From: Acholeplasmatales bacterium
Lineage (GTDB): Bacteria > Bacillota_I > Bacilli_A > Acholeplasmatales > Acholeplasmataceae
NCBI GenBank assembly: GCA_031284745.1
Contig: JAITXJ010000004.1
Location: forward strand, 1 to 57,477
Direction: 5' to 3'
DNA: 57,477 nucleotides
A model generated the notes under the pieces. The model was given only the letters and a program-made list of their open reading frames with translations. It was not told the DNA's origin and did not search any database. The position numbers and the translations under genes are program-made. Positions 44,773-52,514 of the stretch are shown here, one piece after another. Each line of letters starts with the position of its first letter. Position 1 is the stretch's first letter.

Positions 44773-45330
44773 TTATTTGTTTGACTTAATTGGTGCTAAG
44801 ATGACGAAGAGGTTGGGCCCTTCAAATTTCATTTCACTTTCAATCTTGGCGATACCATCTAAGGAACTAATGAATTCATTAATTACTCCCTTAGCCATAT
44901 CCATCTTTTGGAGCATCCGACCTTTTAAAAAGATCCTAATTTTTATTTTATTGCCAGCCTCAAGATGTTTTAAAGCTTGATTGCGCCGGGTTTCAATATC
45001 ATGCTTTTGGATGACTGCTGATAATTGAACCTCTTTTACTTCAATTCTTTTTTGATTTTTCTTGGATTCTTTAATTTTCTTTTGTTGATCATAACGATAT
45101 TTAGAATAATTCATCAATTTACAAACGGCGGGGGTCGAATTATTGGAAACGAGAACTAAATCTAAATCTTTTTCATCAGCCAAGGCTTGGGCTTCTTTTT
45201 TGCTTAAAATACCAAGCTTAGTTCCATCTTCATCGATCACCAGCATACTTAAACTTTGAATTCCATCATTGACATTGGGATCAACTTCCTTTCTGATGTG
45301 GGTACGATACGGTTTTTGATAATTATTAAT
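44773..45330 (-). CDS. infC: Translation initiation factor IF-3 with AUU start
   Basis: IF-3 checks start codons on the 30S subunit. Starting from the first ATG (45246) would remove 28 conserved residues. In frame upstream the sequence reads NNYQKPYRTHIRKEVD and further, the normal IF-3 N-terminus. The codon at 45328-45330 is ATT, preceded by AGGAGG 8 nt upstream. AUU is the classical infC start that lets IF-3 repress its own translation, so I place the start there (185 residues). Both IF-3 domains are complete (LGILSKKEA, VKEVQLSAVIQKHD). Confidence 0.9.
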   Translation of the reverse strand: MNNYQKPYRTHIRKEVDPNVNDGIQSLSMLVIDEDGTKLGILSKKEAQALADEKDLDLVLVSNNSTPAVCKLMNYSKYRYDQQKKIKESKKNQKRIEVKEVQLSAVIQKHDIETRRNQALKHLEAGNKIKIRIFLKGRMLQKMDMAKGVINEFISSLDGIAKIESEMKFEGPNLFVILAPIKSNK

Positions 45331-45474
45331 CTTTATTTCCTCCTATAAAAATAAGAACAACCCCGAAAGAATTGTTCTTATATAATATAGTATTATAAGC
45401 TGAGCCAATTACCCATAAACCTTGTCTATCGGGTGAGAGATTAAATCTCTTCTTTCAAAGCACTAATAATTATA
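45331..45474 (-). promoter_or_regulatory. infC leader with L20-leader-like attenuator
   Basis: A TATAAT (45469-45474, minus strand) would start a leader of about 130 nt. In order it can form: an AGAGAT/ATCTCT hairpin (45436-45450); an ACCC...GGGT stem (45411-45434); a TATAATA/TATTATA inverted repeat (45381-45397), which also offers a second -10 box; and a terminator-like hairpin with a perfect 10-bp stem (45351-45360 with 45372-45381) followed by a T-rich run ending just before the infC SD. This layout fits L20-controlled attenuation of infC-rpmI-rplT as known in Bacillus. A match to the L20 leader family was not tested. Confidence 0.7.
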
Positions 45475-45516
45475 GCAGATATTAAAAAATTTAATATTTT
45501 TTTACTCAATAAACAA

Positions 45517-48399
45517 TTATTCCGTGCGTAAAGCATTAACCGGATCTTTTTTCGCGGCTCTTGTGGCTGGCACTAAGCCACTAATGATCGAAAGTAAAAT
45601 TGAAAGAAGCAGCATATACAAGGCATAATCCACCGGGAAAATCGCTAACTGCTTAACCGGAGTATAATGAGCTAAAATGGTATTTAGAACAAATGATAAC
45701 AACCAGGTAGTAATAATACCGAGCATTCCACTGACAAAGCCAATGATAAAGGTTTCACTATTAAAGAGATTAGAGATATCGACTTTTCGACCACCTAAAC
45801 TTCGCAAAACCCCAATCTCCTTGGTTCTTTCCACCACCGATACATAAGTTATGATGCCGATCATAACGCAAGATACCAAGAGCGCTAAAGCGGTAAAGCC
45901 AATTAAAGCATAGGTCACAATATCGATCATGGTGTTAATCATCGTAATAATGACCGCAATATTGTCAGAATATTTAATAGTTTGTCGTTCATCAGGGAAT
46001 AAAACAATTGTCTCTCCATTTAAATTTTCATAGATTAGAATTTCGTCGCTATTCCAGCGGTCCAGGTAATCAGTAACCCCGTCTTTAAGTTCGAAATTTA
46101 CTGGGTAGATAAATACTTCATTCACGATGCGGTTGCCTCCTACTTCTCGTAAACTTAAGGTATATTGTTTGGAACTCGAGCCACCACCCATAATATTAGA
46201 AATTAAAGACATAAACATTTGCATTTGCGAAGTATTTCCCACATAACCAACAACATTGTTGTGAGCAATTCCCTCAAAATCCACAAAGGAAAAATTATAA
46301 GTAATTCCAATGCTCGAAGAAGTATCACTTCCCGTATTAAATTCTCCGCTTAAAATATAATCGCTGCCTTTTTCCTCATTTTGATTTCTTAAATAATTAG
46401 CTATTTGGGAATTATAATTTAAATTAAGGGCATGTTGGGTAAGGGCGGCGGTATAATAAAAACCGGATTGTAAACAACCAAACATAATATTTGGTTTGGC
46501 TTCTAAAATCCCTACAACCTTTAACTCTAAACCATTAGTAAAATTATTGGCATATGGGTTATAAGTGAAAGGGGAATATGGATTGGTACCGACATTAAAA
46601 ATTTGGTCATTATCATACCAATAAAAAGTCTTACCAATTAATTCTTCATAAGTATAACGCTCTCTTTTTAAAGCGGGATTAAAATTGGGATTAGGAGTTC
46701 CATCACTATTGGGAGTGATTTCATAAACCGAATTTAAAAATTCTTCTTGCGTATAATAACCCAATTGAGCTAATAAAATATCAGTTAACATTTTATTATC
46801 ATTTAAAACAATCATCACTTCATTTTTTTCTTTAGCAACCTGACCATAAAGCATTTCATATTGTGACAAAATATAATCTTCAGAATCGGGAGCTTCCATA
46901 AAAATTCGCCCAAACGAGTCAATATAAGAAGCATAACTACCATAGGGAGAACTTAATAAAATGGATGAATAAGTATTTTTAATGACGCTAAGAGATGGTT
47001 TTTGAGGATTACTTTGGGGATTAAAATAAAAATCAGTATAAATATTATTCCGCATTTCTAAGCCATAATTATAATAGACGGCGGCTAAATACTCCGAGGG
47101 CATAGCCTGAATATAATCAAAATAACTTTGAGTAAATTGATTATTCACTAAAAAAGAGTCCGTCAATTCCACATTTTTTGCAATGGAGGCTAAAACCTGT
47201 TCAATAGGAACAGTTCCAGCCTGGGTAGCAATTTCCACCTTTTGGCCAAAAGAAGCACCACCCATTAAGGCCGATAAATCATAACCACTTTCGCTAATTT
47301 CGATCGGATTTCCGCTTAACATATCATCCTGCATATTAGTAATATATGACCTAACTCCGTAGGAAATAGCCAGTACTAGCGATACGCCAATGATTCCGAT
47401 AGAACCAGCAATCGCGGTTAAAATAGTTCGGGCTTTTTTGGTGATAAGATTTTGAAGCGACAATTTAAAGGCCGTAAAAAAACTCATTTTGGCTTTTTCT
47501 TTTTTATTGTTTTCCATTTGTTGAAGCACCTTATTACGGTTTCCTTCCCGTTTTTTACGGATCTTACGAGCTGCTCCGGCTACTCCATATTTTTTGACGT
47601 AAATTGGTCTTAAATTTTCTAACTCTTCAATATTAGTAACAATCTGCTCATCAACGAACCTTGTTTCTTGTTCTTTGGCTAATTGATTTACGCGCTCAAC
47701 TTCCTTTATTTCTTCATCTTCATTTTCCGGATTAGTATCATCAGTTACTTCCCCATCCAGTAATTTAATAATTCTGGTGGAATATGTTTGAGCAAGTTCA
47801 GGATTATGGGTTACCATGATAACTAATCTCTCCGTAGCTATTTCTTTTATTAAATCCATAATTTGTAAACTAGTAACCGTATCCAAAGCGCCAGTGGGTT
47901 CATCAGCTAATAAAATATCAGGATTGTTAATCAATGAACGAGCAATGGCGACTCTTTGACATTGTCCACCGCTTAATTGATTGGGTTTTTTATAATATTC
48001 TCCACATAAACCTACTCGATCAAGGGTTTTTTTCGCCAATGCTTGTCGTTCTTTTTTAGTATAACCAGCAATCGTTAAAGATAGTTCCACATTACCTAAA
48101 ACTGATTGATGAGGAATCAAATTATAACTTTGAAAAATAAAACCTACCCGGTGGTTACGATAAACATCCCAATCACGATCTTTAAATTCTTTCGTAGAAA
48201 TACCATTAATGATTAAATCACCACTGGTATATTGGTCAAGACCGCCAATAATGTTAAGTAATGTCGTCTTTCCACAGCCTGAAGGACCTAAAATGGAAAC
48301 AAATTCACTGCGACGAAAAGAAATATTAATTCCTTTTAAAGCATTAACGGTAGCGGAGGACATTACATAATCTTTTTTAATATTTTTTAGTCTTAACAT
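45517..48399 (-). CDS. Fused ABC transporter ATPase-permease, MacB/FtsX type
   Basis: One protein carries the ATPase (about 1-225: Walker A GPSGCGKTT 38-46, signature LSGGQ, Walker B ILLADEP) and, after a charged linker (about 225-315), a MacB-like permease. The permease has one membrane helix near 325-347, a large extracellular domain of about 440 residues rich in Tyr/Asn/Ser, and three C-terminal helices of the FtsX fold (about 815-955). Such proteins export peptides or lipoproteins or act mechanically on surface substrates. In Bacillota the two parts are often separate genes. Substrate unknown. Promoter TATAAT (48426-48431) and SD GAAGGAG upstream. Confidence 0.88.
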   Translation of the reverse strand: MLRLKNIKKDYVMSSATVNALKGINISFRRSEFVSILGPSGCGKTTLLNIIGGLDQYTSGDLIINGISTKEFKDRDWDVYRNHRVGFIFQSYNLIPHQSVLGNVELSLTIAGYTKKERQALAKKTLDRVGLCGEYYKKPNQLSGGQCQRVAIARSLINNPDILLADEPTGALDTVTSLQIMDLIKEIATERLVIMVTHNPELAQTYSTRIIKLLDGEVTDDTNPENEDEEIKEVERVNQLAKEQETRFVDEQIVTNIEELENLRPIYVKKYGVAGAARKIRKKREGNRNKVLQQMENNKKEKAKMSFFTAFKLSLQNLITKKARTILTAIAGSIGIIGVSLVLAISYGVRSYITNMQDDMLSGNPIEISESGYDLSALMGGASFGQKVEIATQAGTVPIEQVLASIAKNVELTDSFLVNNQFTQSYFDYIQAMPSEYLAAVYYNYGLEMRNNIYTDFYFNPQSNPQKPSLSVIKNTYSSILLSSPYGSYASYIDSFGRIFMEAPDSEDYILSQYEMLYGQVAKEKNEVMIVLNDNKMLTDILLAQLGYYTQEEFLNSVYEITPNSDGTPNPNFNPALKRERYTYEELIGKTFYWYDNDQIFNVGTNPYSPFTYNPYANNFTNGLELKVVGILEAKPNIMFGCLQSGFYYTAALTQHALNLNYNSQIANYLRNQNEEKGSDYILSGEFNTGSDTSSSIGITYNFSFVDFEGIAHNNVVGYVGNTSQMQMFMSLISNIMGGGSSSKQYTLSLREVGGNRIVNEVFIYPVNFELKDGVTDYLDRWNSDEILIYENLNGETIVLFPDERQTIKYSDNIAVIITMINTMIDIVTYALIGFTALALLVSCVMIGIITYVSVVERTKEIGVLRSLGGRKVDISNLFNSETFIIGFVSGMLGIITTWLLSFVLNTILAHYTPVKQLAIFPVDYALYMLLLSILLSIISGLVPATRAAKKDPVNALRTE

Positions 48400-48781
48400 T
48401 TAATACTCCTTCTAATACTTTACTTATTATATCACTTTATGAAACTACTATTAAAATAAGACTTTTCCCCTTAAAGTTCACTTAATTTTTAAAAAAAATC
48501 TTTTTAACAATCACTATCTTAGCAATATTTAAGGATAATTTTGTTATTTTTAAAATAACAACTAACTTATGAAAATTCTTCAATTAAAAAAGATTCCAAA
48601 ACTTCAAAAATTAACGAAATTATCTTACTAATCATGAATAATAAATAGTTTTAATAAGAATAATAGGAATAATTAATCTAAAAAAAATCAACTTGCTTTA
48701 ATCTGAAGCATTCTTAGTTTAACTCTTATCTTCATCGCCAAGGATATTTATTTTTTTACCAACTAAATAGGCCTAAATTTT
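48400..48781. other. 382-nt AT-rich intergenic region
   Basis: It contains the ABC transporter promoter and SD (minus strand, near 48404-48431) and a near-perfect palindrome GTTATTTTTAAAATAAC (48543-48559). I see no gene, tRNA or clear terminator for the RCC1 gene. A 20-codon frame at 48569-48631 lacks an SD and is not supported. Confidence 0.5.
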
Positions 48782-50206
48782 TTAAATAAGTGGTAAGTTT
48801 AAGTTCGATCTGATGGCCCAAAAATTTAGTTGTTGATGTTGAGCAGAAGCATCATTATTGTTGCCTAATACTCCATAAGAGCCTCTTCCAAAGCCGTACA
48901 TTTCATCTTGCACATAAATTAAAGTCGAATTTTCCAATAGATAAACTTGTTCAATACCAAAACCAGTATCAAAAGTTATATTTGTATTATAAGTATTTGT
49001 ATTATAAGTACCTAATTGGCCATAAGTATTTCGACCAAATAGTAAAGCTGTACCATCATCTTTTAAAATAGCGTTGTGATTAACTCCACAAATAACCGAT
49101 AAAGCCGAATTAGTCACCATCGTTGGAGTATATTTAGTTCCTGTATTCGGACTAACCCCAATTAAATTATTGGTTGTATCGCCCCAAGCAAAGGCCGTAT
49201 GATAATTATCAATCATCATTCGACTATGAATACCCGCCTCCACACTAATAATATCGTACCAACCGCTCATTTTGGTTGGCACCCGATTTTTAATGGTTAA
49301 ATCGCTTAAGCCCAGTTCGCCTTTTTCATTCGTTCCAAAAGCCCAAACTTCAAAGTTTCGATCCAAAATCAAACCACCATAACGTCCAAAAGAAACAATT
49401 TGTGCTTGCCCACTAAAATTAATTTTCGTCATGTTTGGATTATTAGCACTATCAACCCCATTGCCGAGGCCACCACGTGTTCCATTTCCCCAGGCATATA
49501 AATCACCGCCCGCGGTAATAGCTCCCATCGTATCAATACCATTAGTAGCTAGTCGACTGAAAATGTAATTATTGGGATTACTTCGCAAAACAGGGGTGCT
49601 TTGGACACTAGGAGCACTACCATTCAGACCATATTCATTAGACCCCCAACACCAAACATGGCCACTTTCGTCTAAAGCAAAACTACTTTGGCTGGTGGCG
49701 GAAATATCTTTGAATAAAGTATTAGTATTAATCATCGTAGGAATTAAACGATTATTGGTATCTCCTAAACCTAGTTGTCCTAAATCATTAAGCCCCCAAG
49801 ACCAAATCTTGCCGGTGGTTGAGAGGCCTAAGGTATGATTATTGCCGGTCACAATTTTCTTGAAAGACCAAACTGTTATATTTAAGGTAAAGGAAACGCT
49901 GGCCCCTTGGGGACTAGTAGCATGATATTCCACGACATAATCATCAGGGTAGGGAAAAATAAGATCTAGACCGTCAATATCATAAGTAATATTTGTATAA
50001 CCGCTCTTCACATAGGCGTTAAAATTCATATTATATAATTCGCCAATAAATATCTGTGTTTGATAAACTCCACCATTTAATTCAATCGGCGCGAGCTCCA
50101 TAGCTGAAAGTTCTTTACTACTCGAAAAAAAGCTATGAGCCTCTTCAACTAGGCCATAAGCAACACTAATAAATAATATAACAAATAAAATAAGTATTTT
50201 CTTCAT
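48782..50206 (-). CDS. Secreted RCC1-repeat beta-propeller protein
   Basis: After a signal peptide (about 1-20) comes a short Ig-like or Calx-like domain (about 45-112). Seven RCC1 repeats follow (about 115-465) with typical WSWGLNDLGQLGLGD, WCWGSNEYGLNG, YAWGNGTRGGLGNG, WAFGTNEKGELGLS, FAWGDTTNNLIG, LFGRNTYGQLG and YGFGRGSYGVLGN cores, giving one full seven-bladed propeller. It is probably an extracellular binding protein; the partner is unknown. SD GGGAGGGAG is strong. It is divergent from the SipW-dependent surface protein gene. Confidence 0.87.
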   Translation of the reverse strand: MKKILILFVILFISVAYGLVEEAHSFFSSSKELSAMELAPIELNGGVYQTQIFIGELYNMNFNAYVKSGYTNITYDIDGLDLIFPYPDDYVVEYHATSPQGASVSFTLNITVWSFKKIVTGNNHTLGLSTTGKIWSWGLNDLGQLGLGDTNNRLIPTMINTNTLFKDISATSQSSFALDESGHVWCWGSNEYGLNGSAPSVQSTPVLRSNPNNYIFSRLATNGIDTMGAITAGGDLYAWGNGTRGGLGNGVDSANNPNMTKINFSGQAQIVSFGRYGGLILDRNFEVWAFGTNEKGELGLSDLTIKNRVPTKMSGWYDIISVEAGIHSRMMIDNYHTAFAWGDTTNNLIGVSPNTGTKYTPTMVTNSALSVICGVNHNAILKDDGTALLFGRNTYGQLGTYNTNTYNTNITFDTGFGIEQVYLLENSTLIYVQDEMYGFGRGSYGVLGNNNDASAQHQQLNFWAIRSNLNLPLI

Positions 50207-50230
50207 GCTCCCTCCCCCATGTAGAATAAC

Positions 50231-50260
50231 ACATATTTTCTACATATGTTAATATTATAC
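50231..50260 (-). promoter_or_regulatory. Promoter of the RCC1 gene with inverted repeat
   Basis: On the minus strand a TATAAT (near 50254-50259) is followed by an inverted repeat ACATAT/ATATGT (50231-50236 and 50244-50249, 7-nt spacer) covering the expected start site. It could be an operator, but no regulator is assigned. Confidence 0.4.
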
Positions 50261-50353
50261 AATATTCGGAAAAAATCGTATTTATTATGCACATATAATT
50301 AAAAATTATATTTTTTTATAATTGAGCATTATTTAATTCTATTTACGCAAAAA

Positions 50354-50524
50354 TGATATAATTGTGTATGTGATTGGTGAGATACAGCTTTACCATTCCC
50401 TAGTAAAGGTTTTTATAACCCTTGCCTCACCTCTCACAAACGTTATTATTATATTGAAGAAAAAGGAGAAATGCATTCAAATAGTAGCGCTTTAAGTAAC
50501 GACTGTTATAGTCGAAAGAATGCA
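50354..50524 (+). promoter_or_regulatory. Promoter and structured leader of the SipW-dependent protein gene
   Basis: An extended -10 (TGATATAAT, core 50357-50362) predicts a start near 50369 and a leader of about 150 nt. Part 1 can fold into a three-way junction: GGTGAG (50376-50381) with CTCACC (50426-50431), enclosing CTTTAC/GTAAAG (50388-50393, 50403-50408) and GGTT/AACC hairpins. GTGAGA can instead pair with TCTCAC (50432-50437), giving two exclusive closures. Part 2 pairs TGCATTC (50472-50478) with GAATGCA (50518-50524), enclosing a CGACT/AGTCG hairpin, and holds the start codon of the downstream gene. I match it to no known riboswitch. Confidence 0.5.
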
Positions 50525-51188
50525 AAAAAAAGAAATGGAAAAAAAAGAAAAGAAAAGAATTAAAGGTTTAGGTTTTCTATTACTGGCTTTCTTACTATTA
50601 TTTGTAATAGCTGGTATTGGAATTGGTTATTCATTTTTTAGTGATTCAGAGGCGGGAGAAATTGAGATTCAAGCTGGTACCTTAGATATCAACGCCACTG
50701 TGACATATTCCCTCAATGGTAGTACGGTTACAGCGGTTGGCAATTACAACCCTGGCGATGTTTTAGTGGTTACCGTAGCTGTCGAAAATGCCGGGAACAA
50801 GAGCGCTTGGACTAAATTAAGTTCAGTTGTTTCTACCACTACCCAAAGCATCAATGGTGGAGTATATGTCTTTAGTGGAACAAGAGATGCTGCTTATTGC
50901 TCAGCTAATAAGTCAACTGCTACCACTCTTGCAAATTCTACCCTCACCTTTGCTGGTGACCCAGTTGTTTTAAGTGGTGGAACTTCTAATAGTCCAGAAG
51001 TAGAAACCGCAAGTACTGAAACAGGTTATGTAGTACTTGATACTAATACCCATGAGTTTAAAGTCACCATCTATTTTGATAGTGCCGCTGGAAATGCTTT
51101 CCAAGGAATGTTCTTTAAATTAAATTACACTCTTAATGCGATCCAATATCGAAATAATTCAGGTAGTATTCCTTCAGTTTGGTCATAA
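50520..51188 (+). CDS. SipW-dependent TasA/camelysin-like surface protein
   Basis: This resembles TasA/CalY-type proteins that form extracellular fibres. A basic N-terminus (1-16) is followed by a membrane helix (about 17-37) and the SipW-type cleavage motif YSFFSDSE (37-44). The mature part is beta-rich, with DINATVTYSLNGSTV and VVTVAVENAGNKSAW typical of the family. The signal peptidase gene follows immediately (TAATG overlap). ATG 50520 has no clear SD and lies in a predicted stem; ATG 50535 is a possible alternative. Fibre formation is inferred from family resemblance and context. Confidence 0.8.
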   Translation: MQKKEMEKKEKKRIKGLGFLLLAFLLLFVIAGIGIGYSFFSDSEAGEIEIQAGTLDINATVTYSLNGSTVTAVGNYNPGDVLVVTVAVENAGNKSAWTKLSSVVSTTTQSINGGVYVFSGTRDAAYCSANKSTATTLANSTLTFAGDPVVLSGGTSNSPEVETASTETGYVVLDTNTHEFKVTIYFDSAAGNAFQGMFFKLNYTLNAIQYRNNSGSIPSVWS

Positions 51189-51712
51189 TGAAAATTACTA
51201 ACATAATATTTAATGTGACGATGGTAGTACTTATCTTAATCATTAGCATTTTACTATTATGTTTTCGTATGAATGACAAAGCTTCAATTTTCGGTTATCG
51301 GGCTTATGTTATTGATTCCGAATCAATGACCCCGGAAATCAAATTAAATGCTCTTGTCATAGTAAAGACAAATAACCTAAAGATCAAGAATGGCGATATA
51401 ATTGCTTTTAGATCTCCTGCAATGGGGAATGCAGTGGTAATTCATCGAATTTCGGACATTACCGAAAGTGGAATAATTACCAAAGGAGATGCTGTTAGTG
51501 AGGTTGATCAATATTCTGTTCATCCCAATGAAGTTATTGGACTATGTGTAAACGTTAATAATTCGATAAGTAACTATATCGGAAAAGTTCGAACTGTCCC
51601 AGGATTCATTTTATTACTACTACTACCATTAATCGGGATTATCATTGTAGTCAATGCTATTGTCATGATGATATCTCTCAACAAAAAGAAAAAAACTAAG
51701 AAAAAATCTTAA
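51188..51712 (+). CDS. sipW: Signal peptidase I, SipW (ER) type
   Basis: This membrane peptidase cleaves the signal peptide of the preceding protein. It has an N-terminal membrane helix (about 5-25), the catalytic S46 in DSESMTP, H86 in VVIHRIS (replacing the Lys of ordinary signal peptidases), the KGDA motif with D101, and a second helix near 138-162 before a Lys-rich tail. ATG 51188 overlaps the upstream stop (TAATG); an in-frame TTG at 51179 is less likely. The dedicated pairing of substrate and peptidase is as in tapA-sipW-tasA, without TapA. Confidence 0.9.
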   Translation: MKITNIIFNVTMVVLILIISILLLCFRMNDKASIFGYRAYVIDSESMTPEIKLNALVIVKTNNLKIKNGDIIAFRSPAMGNAVVIHRISDITESGIITKGDAVSEVDQYSVHPNEVIGLCVNVNNSISNYIGKVRTVPGFILLLLLPLIGIIIVVNAIVMMISLNKKKKTKKKS

Positions 51713-51716
51713 AAGA

Positions 51717-51750
51717 AAATAGTGTCAACGATGGTTGGCACTATTTTTTT
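51717..51750 (+). terminator. Terminator of the surface protein-sipW unit
   Basis: A 13-pair stem (51718-51729 region with 51734-51746) has one U-G pair only on the plus-strand RNA, and is followed by seven or more T residues. It also covers the stop codon of the convergent hydrolase gene. Confidence 0.8.
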
Positions 51751-52514
51751 ATCTTGTCTAAAAAATCAAATATTTCTTGATAAAGAAAATCAATATTATC
51801 TTCGTGATAAATATTGTGTTTGAGGCCCGTTAAACAAACCAATTTTTTCAATGAATGAATTTTATCATATGTTAAAGTCATATTTTGACTTATATTGGGT
51901 AATAATTGATCTTCTAATTGACCATAAAGCATCAAAACAGGAACCTGATAATTAGCTATTCTTTGATTAAAATAAATATTATTATAGTAGATAGCTTGTT
52001 TGACTAATTGAAAATTAAAATTCTTTAAATTATAGGGATTAAGTTTTGGTTGACTACTTTGAATAAATGGATCCTGGAAATTGGTCTTCACTCTTAAGAA
52101 AAAAGCAATAAAACCTGGAAGATGACGAAACTTTAAAATATCATTGCCGGTAATCATCGCATTACCAGAAACAATAGCCGCCTCAACATCATGCCAAGTT
52201 ACACAATAGGAATTCACAATACCCGCCCCTAAAGAATGACCTAGAAGAATAATTTTTTGAAAATGAGGTCGATATTTTTCGACTAATCGATGCAAATCAT
52301 TTAAAAAAGTTTTAAAACTTCCAATATGCCCTCGTAAGCCAGGACTACGACCATGTCCTCGTAAATCATAAAGCAGGACACTGTAACCATGATCGTTAAA
52401 TATCTGAGCCAAAGAATGATAGCTCAAACTATTTTCAGCGATCCCATGAGTAACAATAACTAGTGATTCATGATTAATAAATTTTTCTTCAATAAAAAGT
52501 GCTTTATTTTTCAC
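51741..52514 (-). CDS. Alpha/beta hydrolase, monoacylglycerol lipase-like
   Basis: This is a Hydrolase_4/S33-type enzyme. The nucleophile elbow is GHSLGAG, and the oxyanion region follows VIVTHGIAENS. The catalytic Asp is likely in YGQLEDQLLP and the His in GLKHNIYHE. The DLRGHGRSPGLRGH segment is typical of monoacylglycerol lipases. I choose GTG 52514: TATAAT (52522-52527) ends 7 nt upstream, so it would be leaderless. A TTG at 52544 would overlap the neighbouring gene by 41 nt. It sits next to two acyltransferase genes, consistent with lipid turnover. Confidence 0.82.
   Translation of the reverse strand: MKNKALFIEEKFINHESLVIVTHGIAENSLSYHSLAQIFNDHGYSVLLYDLRGHGRSPGLRGHIGSFKTFLNDLHRLVEKYRPHFQKIILLGHSLGAGIVNSYCVTWHDVEAAIVSGNAMITGNDILKFRHLPGFIAFFLRVKTNFQDPFIQSSQPKLNPYNLKNFNFQLVKQAIYYNNIYFNQRIANYQVPVLMLYGQLEDQLLPNISQNMTLTYDKIHSLKKLVCLTGLKHNIYHEDNIDFLYQEIFDFLDKIKK

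Noticed and set aside
48543-48559. Palindrome GTTATTTTTAAAATAAC as a terminator or operator
   Set aside because: It is AT-rich, has almost no loop and no T run on either side; chance is a sufficient explanation.
48569-48631. Twenty-codon open frame in the 382-nt gap
   Set aside because: No SD, no promoter in register, and composition like the surrounding AT-rich DNA.
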